Shown here: positions 11,341-22,919 of the stretch, in pieces
Position numbering within the stretch: position 1 is the stretch's first letter
How the letters are laid out: each line of letters starts with the position of its first letter
NCBI GenBank assembly: GCA_963693315.1
Contig: OY856187.1
Span: forward strand, 112,569,746 to 112,633,745
Direction: 5' to 3'
Length of the DNA stretch: 64,000 nucleotides
Origin: Diogma glabrata
Taxonomy: Eukaryota > Arthropoda > Insecta > Diptera > Cylindrotomidae
Program-made: the position numbers and the translations under genes
Notes under the pieces: generated by a model
Database searches by the model: none
What the model was told of the DNA's origin: nothing
The model's input: only the letters and a program-made list of their open reading frames with translations

Positions 11341-13379
11341 GGCGAACAATTGAATTTATAATCGCTTGCACTTTTGCTCCTTTGACTGACAAGCTGCTAA
11401 AACTAAGTTGACCACAGTGACATCGATTTTGGACATGAACGCACCCTAATCATCGCCATTCATGGAATTGAGCGAAAGTGTCTGTTCTAATGATAGTCAA
11501 AAATCACCCCTGTGCTAGAAACAACCTAGATAAACTTTACTTGCAAAAAGTATTCAACACAGTGTCACACTTAACTGCACATCCTAAACACCAACATTCC
11601 TGGTATATCTAAAGGCTGGTAGGTTTACTTTCCTAAGAGTCACCTAATTTTTCTAGACTTCTCTATAGAAAATCAAAACCAAAAGCTTTCACATTATGAC
11701 TACCACAATAAGGAGAACGCTTAACTGCACTATTCAATTCTATCAAATTCAAATCACCTATAGTTCACAATCACGTCAGCAGTAAGTAGCATAAATTTAC
11801 CTGGTTTGTTTTAACTTAAACACTGTTTAGTTGTTTTTAAAGTAATTGTAAAAACGCTGGTTTACTAATAGACGTGAGAGTTAGTCCAGTCAAAAACGAT
11901 CAACTTATTATTAAAATAAAAAATACAAAATAATGACGTCGATCATTCTCGGTTTTTTCGACTTTTCTTTGCAAAGAAACTAGCCCCGAGTTATCGAGAT
12001 ATTAAGCAGAATTGTATTCTAAGACTTTCTTTTGCAACCATGAGAGTTAATTGAAATTAGACTGCGATAGTGTAACTAGTTTAAGTCTCATGCGATTATG
12101 GTAAGTGCTTGTAATTAATTGTAAGCGAGACGCTGTATTGTAAACATAAAACTGTGTAAATAGAAGTAAAGTTGCTTTTAAATTGTGAATAAAGTTTTAA
12201 GTGTTATTTAATTGAAATATTTTGTGTATTATTTTGTACGCTATGTTTCTACTGACATTTCCAAAATCAACCGTTGGAGTTTTTTTAGCTATTGAATATT
12301 TTTGTTATATATGACACATATGCATTCAAATCATCATCATGTTTGTGACTATTTTAAAATCCTATACGAACTGCGCATAAAAATTCCGATTACGCTTCAC
12401 TGTAGAACCTGTGAACGTCGAATTTAAATATTTAAAGGTTAAAACTATTTAGAAAGTGGTGGAAAGTAGTTCCAACAGGAAAAAAATCTAATGAAAAAAA
12501 TCACATAGGAACATTAAATGTGAATGGGTGAAGCATAATTGTTGCTTCGGTGTAATGTAATTTGTGTGTATATTTTAAATTTGTTTGAAATGATTCTCTA
12601 CAGAAAACAATGTTTCTCACGTTATTAGTATTTTGTTTCTCCTTGTAATTTTGAAAATCTTGGAAATTATAAAAGACCCTAAACCACCACCACCCACCTA
12701 AATATACGTGAGATTTGAATTTGAGTCCATGTGTGCGGTAAAGTCTTTGTAGTTGTTATAGAGTATGAGTTAAATTAAGGTCGGTCGTTACGTCCTCTCA
12801 GAACCCCCAGAAGCAAATCAAACTCCTTTATATCTTTATTGCCGATTTTATCAGACACAAAATGTGCAGACACGCTGTCTGAAGGTTGTAGTGAAGTCAT
12901 TTCTAGGCAAAAGCTTATTAGACCAAAAGCAAACCATGTCTATATTGTGGGGTGAAAAAATCCAGAAAACTTGATACGAATGTAAGCTCTTTGAGAAGTA
13001 AAAGAAATAAAAGCTGTTTCGAAACGCATAACTTTATGTAACAGTCCATATGTCTTTAGTAGATATTGTATGACAAACGACTAGTCAGTCCTTGAAGTCA
13101 CCTTGCTAGTCAGTCCGAAAAAAATTTCGAATGCTATTGAAACTTTTGAAGAAAATTGGATTTTTGTAATCTACATTGGGACTAATCCACAGTTTTTAAT
13201 AAATAAATATTTTTAAAAATACTCTATCGACAAACTGATATTAAAATATGACTAACAAAGAAAATAAATTAACACCAAAAAAATTTCACAGTTAGAAAAA
13301 AAATATGTAAATTAAATCAAAAAAAATAAATGAAATAAGTAACACAGCTTACATTAATAAGTATATATGATGATCCATT
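11341..13379. other. Non-coding sequence, possible LTR-like 3' end
   Basis: No convincing gene. At about 12120-12220 a run of GTAAGCG, GTGTAAATAG and GTGAATAAAGTT resembles a polyadenylation region of an LTR or transcript, but no paired LTR or target duplication was found. The rest is AT-rich and unassigned. Confidence 0.4.
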
Positions 13380-14260
13380 TCTTCTGGTGATCGAGTTCTT
13401 TGTTGTAGTTGGTAAGATCCGATCGGTACTCCGTCCAGGTGTTTGTTCTTTTTGCTTTATTAAAGAGCTTCCGAACTTTATTTCTCATCCTCTCTAAATT
13501 GCCATTCTACCAACGAACATCTATGGTCCTTTTAGACTTGGTAATTGGAGAATTCCGCTGGTAAGCTTCGGTGATAACATCCTGCAGGTGGTTTGCCACA
13601 TAGTCGAGCTCCATTGTGGTCTTGTCTTACCACCATTACCCTTCATGATCCCGAAGATGCACTTTAAAGATATCCCAGTCGGTCTTCCTGGCACTCTTTA
13701 AATGGAGAGTATGCTCTAGTTGGTGTTATATTTTGAAGCATATGTATGCGGGTCCGACATAGAAACTTCATCCAACACATGACAGTTACTGATAAAATTT
13801 TCGGTAATGTTGTTGCTCAGAGTTAAGTCCAGGATCTCGTTTTTGATTGCATTTCTAATGGTGGGTTTACTGTCCTTGTTAGCTATAAACATGTTTAGAC
13901 TCACCTTTTGTGTTGATGTAACTACTACCCCACAAGGTGCGATGAGCATTGGCATCGCACGTAATTATTAGGTAGTAGTGTTTGTTCTTGCAATGCCGAA
14001 TTTGCTTGCTCTCCTTACCAGGTAGCATTACCTAATACCTCCTCATCTCCTGGAAAGTACACAGATGCTAAAAAAAGCTTGTGAGCTCAGCTGTGTGGAA
14101 GAGAGATTTTAATCTGCACAGCTGTTAGATCTCTGCAAATAAATTCTGTTAAGGGAAATACTTTCAAGCGTTTATTGAGCAGTACTGCAGTTTTGGGTCT
14201 CTCCTGTTCTGAGTAGTATAGCATATCAGTTGCGGAAAGAAACTTAGGAAAGGAACTATA
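13380..14260 (-). mobile_element. LOA/R1-like LINE fragment (endonuclease region)
   Basis: Minus-strand reading gives, in order, DMLYYSEQERPKTAVLLN (about 14230), SVYFPGDEE (about 14050), the endonuclease box CDANAHRTLWGSS and INTKGES (13955-13880), NEILDLTLSNN and HVLDEVSMSDPH (13840-13740), and then linker sequence with DWDIFKVHL, NHLQDVI and RRWWNG-like blocks to 13380. These are the landmarks of the apurinic-type endonuclease and start of the RT linker in LOA/R1-type elements. Frames shift between blocks (for example near 13885), so the copy is dead. RT itself is not present in the window. The open frame at 13716-13955 is part of it. Confidence 0.72.
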
Positions 14261-16678
14261 GATTTATAGATAACTAGATTTATGCCCGTTTTTCACTTTT
14301 TTTATCTTTGGAGTGTAGTTTATGTTCAACGAAGGCCCAATAAAAAAGCTATTTTTTGTAGATATAATGTAATATCTGTAATTGTATTTTTAACCAGATG
14401 CCTGATCAATTCAACAACCTGTCGCAATTGACGTTTATATTATTAAATATAGACACGGACGGTATCTTTTTATCCAAGGGTTTTTTAACTTTAAGCGATA
14501 CATGAATGAACGGATTATGCGCGGACTCTACTAAGGAAAAATCTCTAATGTAACTCAGAATAATTTAATTTACAAGAGACCATAATGGTCTAAAAAAATT
14601 CAAACAAAATTAAAGAATTTAAAATTAGTAAATAAAAATAAACTTAACTTTATTTGTCTCGATTGGTGTCTTGATGCCCCGATTATAAGCTAAAAAGGTC
14701 CAGTTATTTTTCAACACTCTCGCATTCTTCATTTACGCACACTTCATTTATAGTATGAATATTATCAGCTATTTCTTGCAGTGCTTTATTTGCTTTATAT
14801 AAAAAAACACTAGTATATGTTACGTTATACGATCATCCGGAATCGTGATGATTTTGTTTTCTTTTTAATCCAAAATGTGCTTTTTCTTATTATTATTCAT
14901 CAACGAGCACGGTCGAAAAAAAACAATTAAATATGTCATGATGTAATTAAGAAACAAACAAAAAATTATTTTTTTCTATTTTTATATCACCTGAAGGTAT
15001 GTTTAATTTGAATATATTTGTCACAGATTAATCATATTTTTGCCCTTTTATTTCAAAGACGGCATCTCTCAATCACTAATATAAATGCGATCTCACTTAA
15101 AAACATGCACTTTTTACACAGTGAACTTGAACAAAAAAATATTCTAAATAATATGATTAACAACACAACATACAATAATTTTCTTTTTCTTTTTATTTTA
15201 TTTCTTTTATTTCTTTTAATTACAGATTTAACAAATCTTTTTTAAATTATAACTTAATTGTACAATTAATTTTTGGTTAAATTTTAGATAAATTGAAAAA
15301 ATGTAGCTATTTATATATTTTTAATTACTCTAAACAAGAAAGAAGAAGAGTTGATAGCATATATTCTTGACTCGTCGTGCATATTGTTGTAAACAATACA
15401 TTTACAATTTATAACGAAACCAGTTTTGTTTAATTTATAACAAAACAGATTGTTTCATTTTGCTACAACATTTTTTCTTGTTTTTCTATTAATTGTAAAA
15501 CATATACAGAAAATAGGAACCACCCTTTCTCTCATCAACAACCATCTGGTTTATTGCAAACATCAATCGGCAAAAAAAAACAACTCCCACAACGAAATCA
15601 GAAAAGAAATTTTAAATGAGCATACATATTTTGAGTTTTTTTCTTTTTTTATGTTTCAATACAACAAAATTATACGAAAAAGAGAATTCATATATTATTA
15701 TCTCTTTGGTTTCGTTTTAATTAAGTAAAAAAATAATGAAAGAAAACAAATAAAATTCAAAACGTTTGTAAAGAGAATGCAAGTATATAACAAAAACAAT
15801 TATAACCTTGATGTCTCTACAGTAAGTCTAAAATTAGGTATGTTGCACAATGATAATTGTTTGTTAATGAAAAATACTTAAATAATTCATTGTTAATGAA
15901 AAATACGATGATGTGATATCATAGATGAAAGAATGAAAAAGTGTGGGTTGATTAGGAAGTTAGTCTTTGCTGTTAGTGCAGTTTTTAGCTTTTTTAACTG
16001 TCAAGCCCTAACTTCCTGTCAAACCATTTATACAAAACCTAAATTTGTTCTGGATTTGATCGTATATTGTTACAAACGATACCTGTTAGACATCACGTAA
16101 TTTGGCGGGCATACCAAAGCATTGCGTCTTGGAGCCTGCAAATTTTATTTTAACATAAAGTGTGAATGTGATGAGCACGCTGTACAAAATACTTAAAACT
16201 ATCAATAATCAAAACAAAATTGAAAATACAAATTTCTTCGTGCACACTTCTGCCTGAAGAAAAGTGGAAACGCTCATAAATGGGATATGATTGAATAGAA
16301 TGAGTAATAATATTTGCAGATCTATAAATTGATATAAGTTTCGATAGAACATCGTTTAACTTTACTTTTATAACTTTAAACATGGTCATCACTGTAAACA
16401 TTTTTACGTCACATTAACAGATATTAGTTTTATACTTCTGCCGACCACCGTTTACCGAGCACTACAGTGAAACTTACTATCCCGGACATTCAAGCAACAA
16501 CTCCTCATCTTCACATAGGTTTAATGAAAAAGAATATGGAGGGACTGAAACCTCATAGCTCTGAGATATCAAGACTTCCGTTTTGGTTAAAGATTTTGAT
16601 ATAGTTTTCTGCAAAAAAATTTTATGAGGACATTGTTTTTAGTTTTGGCCAGCGTTGTATATCAAACATTTTTTTTTT
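14261..16678. other. AT-rich sequence, no gene recognised
   Basis: About 2.4 kb with long A/T runs. Short frames at 15018-15728 and 16150-16401 are low complexity. I see no element termini or RNA genes. Confidence 0.45.
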
Positions 16679-16795
16679 AATAAAATGTGTTGTGTAGCAG
16701 GAATTACAATATGTGTCACAATAACACATAAAAACCTTTTAAGATCAAGGTCCCACAACAACATACGTTCAGAGGTGTTGATGGACGTAAATCTT
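16679..16795 (+). repeat. Dispersed repeat, copy 2 of 3
   Basis: It shares ATGTGTCACAATAACACATA, a following CTTTTAAGATC block, CACAACAACATACGTTC and GAGGTGTTG with the copy at 44140-44255. Confidence 0.6.
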
Positions 16796-16969
16796 TCTTT
16801 TTTTGTTTTTTTAAATTTTTTGTTAAAGAATGGATAACTAAACAAAAAATCCCATCACTGACAAAACATGACATAGGCCAATATTTTATGATAGAATAGA
16901 GAAAATAAAAGTAAATTAAAAGGTAAATAGCAAATTTTTACAAAAATTTGCTGAAACAAAACAAAAATG

Positions 16970-17180
16970 TAGTTGCCAATAATCCAGCCGCTTGCATATT
17001 CCTTGATCCTGTGACGCGCCGTCTTTCTTGAAGATTAAAGTCCACACATAGTTATATGAAGGCTCGTTTCCTCAAGGAAGCAATAGGGTCTCATCATCAA
17101 GGATTATTTCACAGCTAAGATTGAGGGTGCTACCGTTGACTGAATACAGTTCATCCGTCACCACCCCTAAAATGTCACCT
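16970..17180 (-). other. Unresolved coding-like fragment with one stop
   Basis: Minus-strand translation gives about 70 codons of balanced composition (ELYSVNGSTLNLSCEI, then a TGA, then YNYVWTLIFKKDG and CKRLDYWQL). The spaced Cys and Trp are reminiscent of an immunoglobulin-like domain, but the match is weak and a TGA interrupts it. It may be a pseudo-exon or an element fragment. No function is assigned. Confidence 0.25.
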
Positions 17181-17281
17181 TGGCTAGTGATATCTCACTG
17201 CTATTGCCAGTGGCATGTGATATCTCACGTTAGAAATCTCACTGCTATTGCCAGTGGTATGTGATATCTCACGTTAACTCG
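17176..17281. repeat. Short tandem duplication with GTGATATCTCAC palindromes
   Basis: The phrase TCACTGCTATTGCCAGTGG followed by ATGTGATATCTCACGTTA occurs twice in tandem (from about 17193 and about 17236), preceded by a partial copy. GTGATATCTCAC is an imperfect self-complementary 12-mer. Confidence 0.6.
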
Positions 17282-17519
17282 TATGTCAATAGCAGGGACA
17301 GGAGTACGCGGGGTTGTCACACCCGTAGATCAAAAATAAAAAAAATTTTCAAAACAATAAAACTGATCCCTCCATGCGGTTACTCTTTGTTAAAGTACAA
17401 GTATTTTTTTATCTCTAGTTTTGAAATTTATTACACAACTAACAAGAAACACCAATACGTTGCCGGAAAATCATAACAGATCATAAATTAACATAATTTA
17501 GTGAATAGATGATACAAAC

Positions 17520-17960
17520 AGCAAACTACTCAAAAACCTCTCCATTTAGCATTTCGAGAAAATATTACAAAATCACAAAATCATATTTCTTTCAAAATTC
17601 CAAATATATTGTAAAAATTAAATAAAATCAAACTTTTTTCAAAATTCTAAAAACATTCCAAAAATTATTACAAAATCAAAGATTAAAATTTTTTCAATAA
17701 TTCTGAAAATATTGCAAAAATTATAACAAAATTGAAACTTTTTTCAAAATTCCAAAAATTAGAATAAATTCAAATATTTGAACTTTTTCTAAATTCTAAA
17801 ATAATTCCAAAAATTCTTAAAAATTCAAACTTTTTCCGAAATTCTAAAAATATTCAAAAAATTCTTACAAAATCAAAAATACAAAAACACTTTTTTCAAA
17901 ACTCCAAAAATATTTCAAAAACTATAACAAATTCACAAATTTCCATGTCACATTTACGTC
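17520..17960. repeat. Degenerate short-period AT repeat
   Basis: A loosely repeating unit of roughly 60 bp contains TTTTTTCAAAATTC, CCAAAAATT and ATTACAAAATCAAA. Copies are strongly diverged, and it lies just before the better-conserved satellite. Confidence 0.55.
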
Positions 17961-17984
17961 ATACAAACAGCTAAATTTTTTTTT

Positions 17985-18735
17985 CCAAAACTTGGCTTAA
18001 AAAAATGAAATGATCACACTTGACATTATTTTTTTGACAAACTTATAATGCCATAATTCTCTATACATAATAATAATAAAATTTCATGTCATACAAATAA
18101 TTAATTTTTTCCAAGAAATTGGGTAAAAAAATAAATCAAAATCTTTTTTGACACACTTGACAACATTTTTTTGACAAACTTATAATGCCATAATTGCCTA
18201 TAATAATAATAAAATTTCATGTCATACAAATAATTAATTTTATTTTTTCCAAAAGATTGGGTAGAAAAATAAATGAAAATCTTTCTTTTGACACACTTGA
18301 CAACATTTGTTTAACAAACTTATACTGCCATAAGTCTATATAGTAATAATTAAATTTCATGTCATACAAAAAATTGGGCAGAAAAATAAATCAAAATCTT
18401 TCTTTTGACACACTTGACAACTTTTTTTTAACAAACTTATAATGCCATATTTCTCTACAGTTATAATAAAATTTCATGTCATACAAATAATTAATTTTAT
18501 TTTTGCCAAAAAACTGGGTAAAAAAATTAAACAAAATCTTTCTTTTGACACGCCTGACAACATTTTTTTGACAAACTTATAATGCCATAATTCTCTATAA
18601 TAATAATAAAATTTCATGTCATACAAATAATTAATTTTATTTTTTTCCAAAAATTGGGTAAAATCATAAATTAAAATCTTTCTTTTGACACACTTGACAA
18701 CATTTTTTCACAAATTTATAATGCAATAATCTAAA
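17985..18735. repeat. Satellite-like tandem array, about 139-bp unit, ~5.5 copies
   Basis: The phrase GACAAACTTATAATGCCATAA recurs (one base trimmed in some copies) with starts near 18035, 18174, 18314, 18430, 18569 and 18708, a period of about 139 bp with one shortened unit. Each unit also carries TTTCATGTCATACAAATAA and CTTTTGACACACTTGACAA. The array is non-coding. Confidence 0.85.
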
Positions 18736-19655
18736 AACTAGTCTCACATACCAATTCCGACCATCAAAATTTCTTCAAATTCAATGTTTTTATTCGTAAT
18801 CACTAAAAATGGACGTTTATTAAGCAAAAAATATTAAAATTTCCTTGATTTGACACACTTGACGATTTTTTTGACACACTTTCGGTACCGTTATCGAACA
18901 CATCGTCCTTTTGGCTCTTACCATTGAGTATACCTATTGTAACAAAAATTTTTGAAATCCCTCTATCGGTTTTCTGGATCCGCACGGCCGGCCGTCACAA
19001 CCGACAGGCATACATTTTTTTTTGCTTTTTTAGAATCAGTAGGTCCTTAAACGTCGAGAAATTGTAAAAAAGTGGGGGTAAGAGTTTTATTTTTGACTCG
19101 TGAATGCAATACTTAGGTTTTTTCAAAACCGAAGTAATATATTTCAAATAAAATTGTTCATGATTATAATAAAGAATCTCATTTTTAATGTGCATTTCAG
19201 ATATGTACAAAAACTAAATTCTACAGAATATTTTTTTCTTCTACAACAAATATTGAAATAGAAAATTAAATTATTTCTATATTCCATTAATCCATATAAT
19301 AAACGAAAATGAACAATAATCAAATCAATCTATAAACAATAGCACCTAAAATGGTATTTTTCTTCTAAGTAATCACAATCTGAAAATGACTAAACGCTTC
19401 GTTCTCTATTTAATTTTAAAATTTTCAAGAACGCTCGTTTCCAACAAAACAGAATCAGTAATCAATTTTTCATTTTTGGTTCGGTCGTTTATTTTGCATC
19501 GTTCTTTTGATTAATTTATATTTACCAATGATTATTTTGTTTTGGATCCGTCGTTCATTTTAAATAAGTAATTCTTTAAATAGTTCATTCGTTCATTCAG
19601 CCGAATTTTTCACTCCTCTTTTCCGAATTTTTCGCCCTTCAAATAAAACAATCAT
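18736..19655. other. AT-rich sequence, no gene recognised
   Basis: TTTGACACACTT phrases at 18847-18890 may be satellite scraps. Repeated CGTTCATT-like words occur at 19490-19600. No coding or RNA gene is supportable. Confidence 0.4.
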
Positions 19656-20615
19656 TACCCAGGTTAGCAGAGAGGATTGTTTTGACATTGAGCCAAGCTT
19701 GTTTTAAGGTCGAACAATGTTGGGACAAGCTTTAAAATAAACTTGGTTGAATGTTGTTTTAACCTTAAATGATAACCACGTACCATTATTGTTTTTAGAC
19801 ATTGGAACAATATTTAAATACAATGCTGGCCCAATTCTGCCCAGGTAAGCAGAAAGGATTGTTTTTACATTGAGCCAAGCTTGTTTTAAGGTTGAACAAC
19901 GTTGAGACAAGTTTTAAAATAAAATTGGTTGAATGTTGTTTCAACCATGATTAATAGCCATGTGCCATTATTATCTGTCATCTTTAATACACTGAACAAA
20001 TGTGTATAAATAATGTGTCCGAGAAGTATAAAACTTGAATTTAATTATTATATGAAAGAAAAAATAAATATTGTACTTTATTTCTATTTATAATTTGAAA
20101 TGTTATTTTTTAATATACAAATAATTATAATATAAAAAATTAATTAAATGGAATGTATTAATTAAATGAAATTTAAAATTAAATTTATTATGTTTTATTA
20201 CGCATTCCTGCCCATTGTATTTTGGAACTTCAGTACAAGAATGGACCCTAAATTATTAATACTGAGATTGTAATGGAATAATAAAAAAGCTTAACTTTTT
20301 TAACACCATGAAAAACTATAATTTTTATCCATCCAGAGAATTTGGACCGGCTTAGACCGTTTATGAATTGAATTGCATGATTTATTAAACAAGGAACCAA
20401 TCTTGGCCCAGTATTAGCGAGCCAATCCTTGGCTAGTTAACTTTGGTTACAAACTGGGCCAGTTTTAAATGCCTAGACTGAACCAATTTTATTATGCTAC
20501 GCATTATTGACTAGGTAGTCTAATGTATGTAGTGTAAACATGTGCAAGCCATATTAAGTCTTTCTCTAATTTTATAAATGTAACTCTTTCCACAACTTCT
20601 TTCCACACATTTAAA
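19656..20615. mobile_element. GGCC-motif TIR element, left part (split by BEL)
   Basis: It begins TACCCAGGTTAGCAGAGAGG; the matching right end CTAACCTGGGTA is at 33940-33951. The first 182 bp (from 19658) are followed by a diverged tandem copy from 19840. Both contain TTGAGCCAAGCTTGTTTTAA and GGTTGAATGTTGTTT. Further in, CTTGGCCCAG, GGCTAGTTAAC and CTGGGCCAG recur. It is non-coding and non-autonomous; the superfamily is unknown. Without the BEL insertion the element would be about 1.4 kb. Confidence 0.65.
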
Positions 20616-21452
20616 GTAGGTGTTAACGCTGGATCTTGTTCCCTACAAATAGGAGGAAAAAATTAGTGAAAAACAAATCTTACTAACCTTATTTTGTTCA
20701 ATCTAGCGTTGACATCTTTGCTTCTTTTGGGAATATTTAATTTTAGCTGTAAGAAATGACTAAAGAGTGTTAATATGAAATGTTATTGCGTTAAAATAGT
20801 AACCATTGTTTACCTTTAAAATTATTGTTGTTTTGGAAAATGTCATTCTGACATTTTTATTTATCGAAGTCAGTTCAGTTCACATTTTTAACACACCAAT
20901 AGTTGTCGTCGTTCTGACTCGATAATGCAGTCTCGTTTAGTACTAATAAAGTACTAATAACTGCAGTGTTGAAAATGGGTGGCTCTGCTGTCAGTAAAAA
21001 AGATTTATTGAACATATGTTCTTATAGTAATTTTTGTTCGAGAATGTCATTCTTATTTTTAGACTTTGGTCTCAAAGGTCTTCTCTAGACTATCTTAGTT
21101 TTTATTCATTTAAAATTGTTTTGCTAAAAGAAATAAAGTTGTATTGTTTGTGAAATCAAAAATATTATCTTGTTCGTTTACTTCCTGATTGCTGAGACGT
21201 TTATAAAGGTGCGAGTAGTGTTCAACGTGTACAATTTTAAGAAGCCAGCCACATGCTGGCATGCATCGGCCATCTTGTGTGTTGAAATCATTGCCAAGTT
21301 ACTCTAAGGGAAATTCATCGTCTTCGAGTGCCGGTGTAGTGTTCGGTGGTCATAATTACCTGGATTGATAAACGACTACATTTTTCTGTGAATCAATTTT
21401 TAATATAATATATTTTCAGATGCATGGTCATCACATCACGTTATTGTTTTCA

Positions 21453-21993
21453 GCCTACAATAGGCATCGAATATATTGCACTGGATATTGGTAGGCGAAT
21501 ATCAAGTCTTAGTCGCCATTGTCGTCACATGTAAGCCTACAATAGGCATCGAATATATTGCACTGGATATTGTTAGGCGAATCTCAAATTTTAGTAGCCA
21601 TTGTCAGCCTACAATAGGCATCGAATATATTGCACTGGATATTGGTAGGCGAATATCAAGTCTTAGTCGCCATTGTCGTCACATGTAAGCCTACAATAGG
21701 CATCGAATATATTGCACTGGATATTGTTAGGCGAATCTCAAATTTTAGTAGCCATTGTCAGCCTACAATAGGCATCGAATATATTGCACTGGATATTGGT
21801 AGGCGAATATCAAGTCTTAGTCGCCATTGTCGTCACATGTAAGCCTACAATAGGCATCGAATATATTGCACTGGATATTGTTAGGCGAATCTCAAATTTT
21901 AGTAGCCATTGTCAGCCTACAATAGGCATCGAATATATTGCACTGGATATTGGTAGGCGAATATCAAGTCTTAGTCGTCATTGTCGTCTTAGT
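21453..21993 (+). repeat. LTR array 1: 154-bp unit, 3.5 copies (5' LTR)
   Basis: Units start GCCTACAATAGGCATCG at 21453, 21607, 21761 and 21915. Each 154-bp unit is itself a dimer of related 82- and 72-bp halves sharing ATATATTGCACTGGATATTG. The identical 70-codon open frames seen here are a by-product of the repeat, not genes. Confidence 0.9.
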
Positions 21994-21999
21994 TAAGCC

Positions 22000-22377
22000 G
22001 AAATTAAGCATGGAATAGTGTACTGGATATATTGTAGTTATTGCTGCTGCATCTAAGCCTATTACAAGCACCGTGTGTTTATGCATCAGTTGTCATCGAA
22101 ATGAGTTTATGCATCAGTTGTCATCGAAATTAAGCATCGAATAGTGTACTGGATGTATTGTAGCTATTGCTGCTGCATCTAAGCCTATTACAAGCACCGT
22201 GTGTTTATGCATCAGTTGTCATCGAAATGAGTTTATGCATCAGTTGTCATCGAAATTAAGCATCGAATAGTGTACTGGATGTATTGTAGCTATTGCTGCT
22301 GCATCTAAGCCTATTACAAGCACCGTGTGTTTATGCATCAGTTGTCATCGAAATGAGTTTATGCATCAGTTGTCATC
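22000..22377 (+). repeat. LTR array 2: 126-bp unit, 3 copies (5' LTR)
   Basis: Units start GAAATTAAGCAT at 22000, 22126 and 22252, exactly 126 bp apart. Each contains TGCTGCTGCATCTAAGCC and a doubled TTTATGCATCAGTTGTCATC phrase. The 3' LTR has four copies. Confidence 0.92.
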
Positions 22378-22535
22378 GAAACCTAATTCGGCACTAAAAA
22401 TAATTTAGCATGGCAACATAATTTATCATCAAGTACAAATCAATTAAGCAACACGTCAAATTTCACCATTATTATTGAAACGTGAACTTCATCGATCATC
22501 ATACAGTCCACTGCCCAGTCTTGGGCCGCTCCATT

Positions 22536-22554
22536 TGGTCCTTCGAGCCGGATT
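22536..22554 (+). promoter_or_regulatory. tRNA-Tyr primer-binding site
   Basis: TGGTCCTTCGAGCCGGATT begins two bases after the 5' LTR end. Its reverse complement ends in GAAGGACCA and matches the 3' end of metazoan tRNA-Tyr plus CCA as I remember it. It would prime minus-strand cDNA synthesis. Confidence 0.82.
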
Positions 22555-22919
22555 TGGAGCCCTGAGCCACCAGCATCATCACTCAACTGGATCATCAGGT
22601 ACAAATTATAATTGTAACTAGATATAATAATTTATTTACATTTTATTGATTCATTTAATTGTTATATTGCTGACATTTTATCCTATATATAAACCTTTTG
22701 GAAATGGTACTTCTGCTTTTGGTTTTTTAAAAACTTGTCTTCTATTTTTAATTTTTCTGTCTGGTCAATTGCACCACTGTTAATGGTGTCGAATCTGCGG
22801 TTCCTGGTGTCGTGACTGTATCTAGTGTCTGTCTGTTTTTAATTCTGATTGAAGGCCCATTGTCCATAGTCTACGTGTAGGTACACGTACAACAGGGTGT
22901 CGTTAAGGGTGGACGTTTT
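22555..22919 (+). other. BEL leader between primer site and ORF
   Basis: About 370 bp of untranslated leader, the expected place for packaging signals. No specific motif was identified. Confidence 0.6.

Larger units (their letters stand above)
20621..22533 (+). repeat. 5' LTR of the BEL element (1913 bp)
   Basis: The boundaries are TGTTAACG...GCTCCA, fixed by the target duplication and by alignment with the 3' LTR. It contains an AATAAA near 21131 as a possible polyadenylation signal and two tandem arrays (about 21453-21993 and 22000-22377). It is 126 bp shorter than the 3' LTR. Confidence 0.95.

Noticed and set aside
11790..12230. Possible solo LTR with polyadenylation region
   Set aside because: AATAAAG and a T-rich end are present, but no paired terminus, TG...CA boundary or target duplication could be fixed.
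21476..21996. Tandem identical 70-codon open frames in the 5' LTR (and again at 32293-32813)
   Set aside because: They are frames through the 154-bp LTR minisatellite; no start context or protein family, and the same array is in both LTRs.
21453..22377. CRISPR-like array
   Set aside because: Repeats are contiguous 154- and 126-bp units without spacers, inside an LTR of a eukaryotic retrotransposon.
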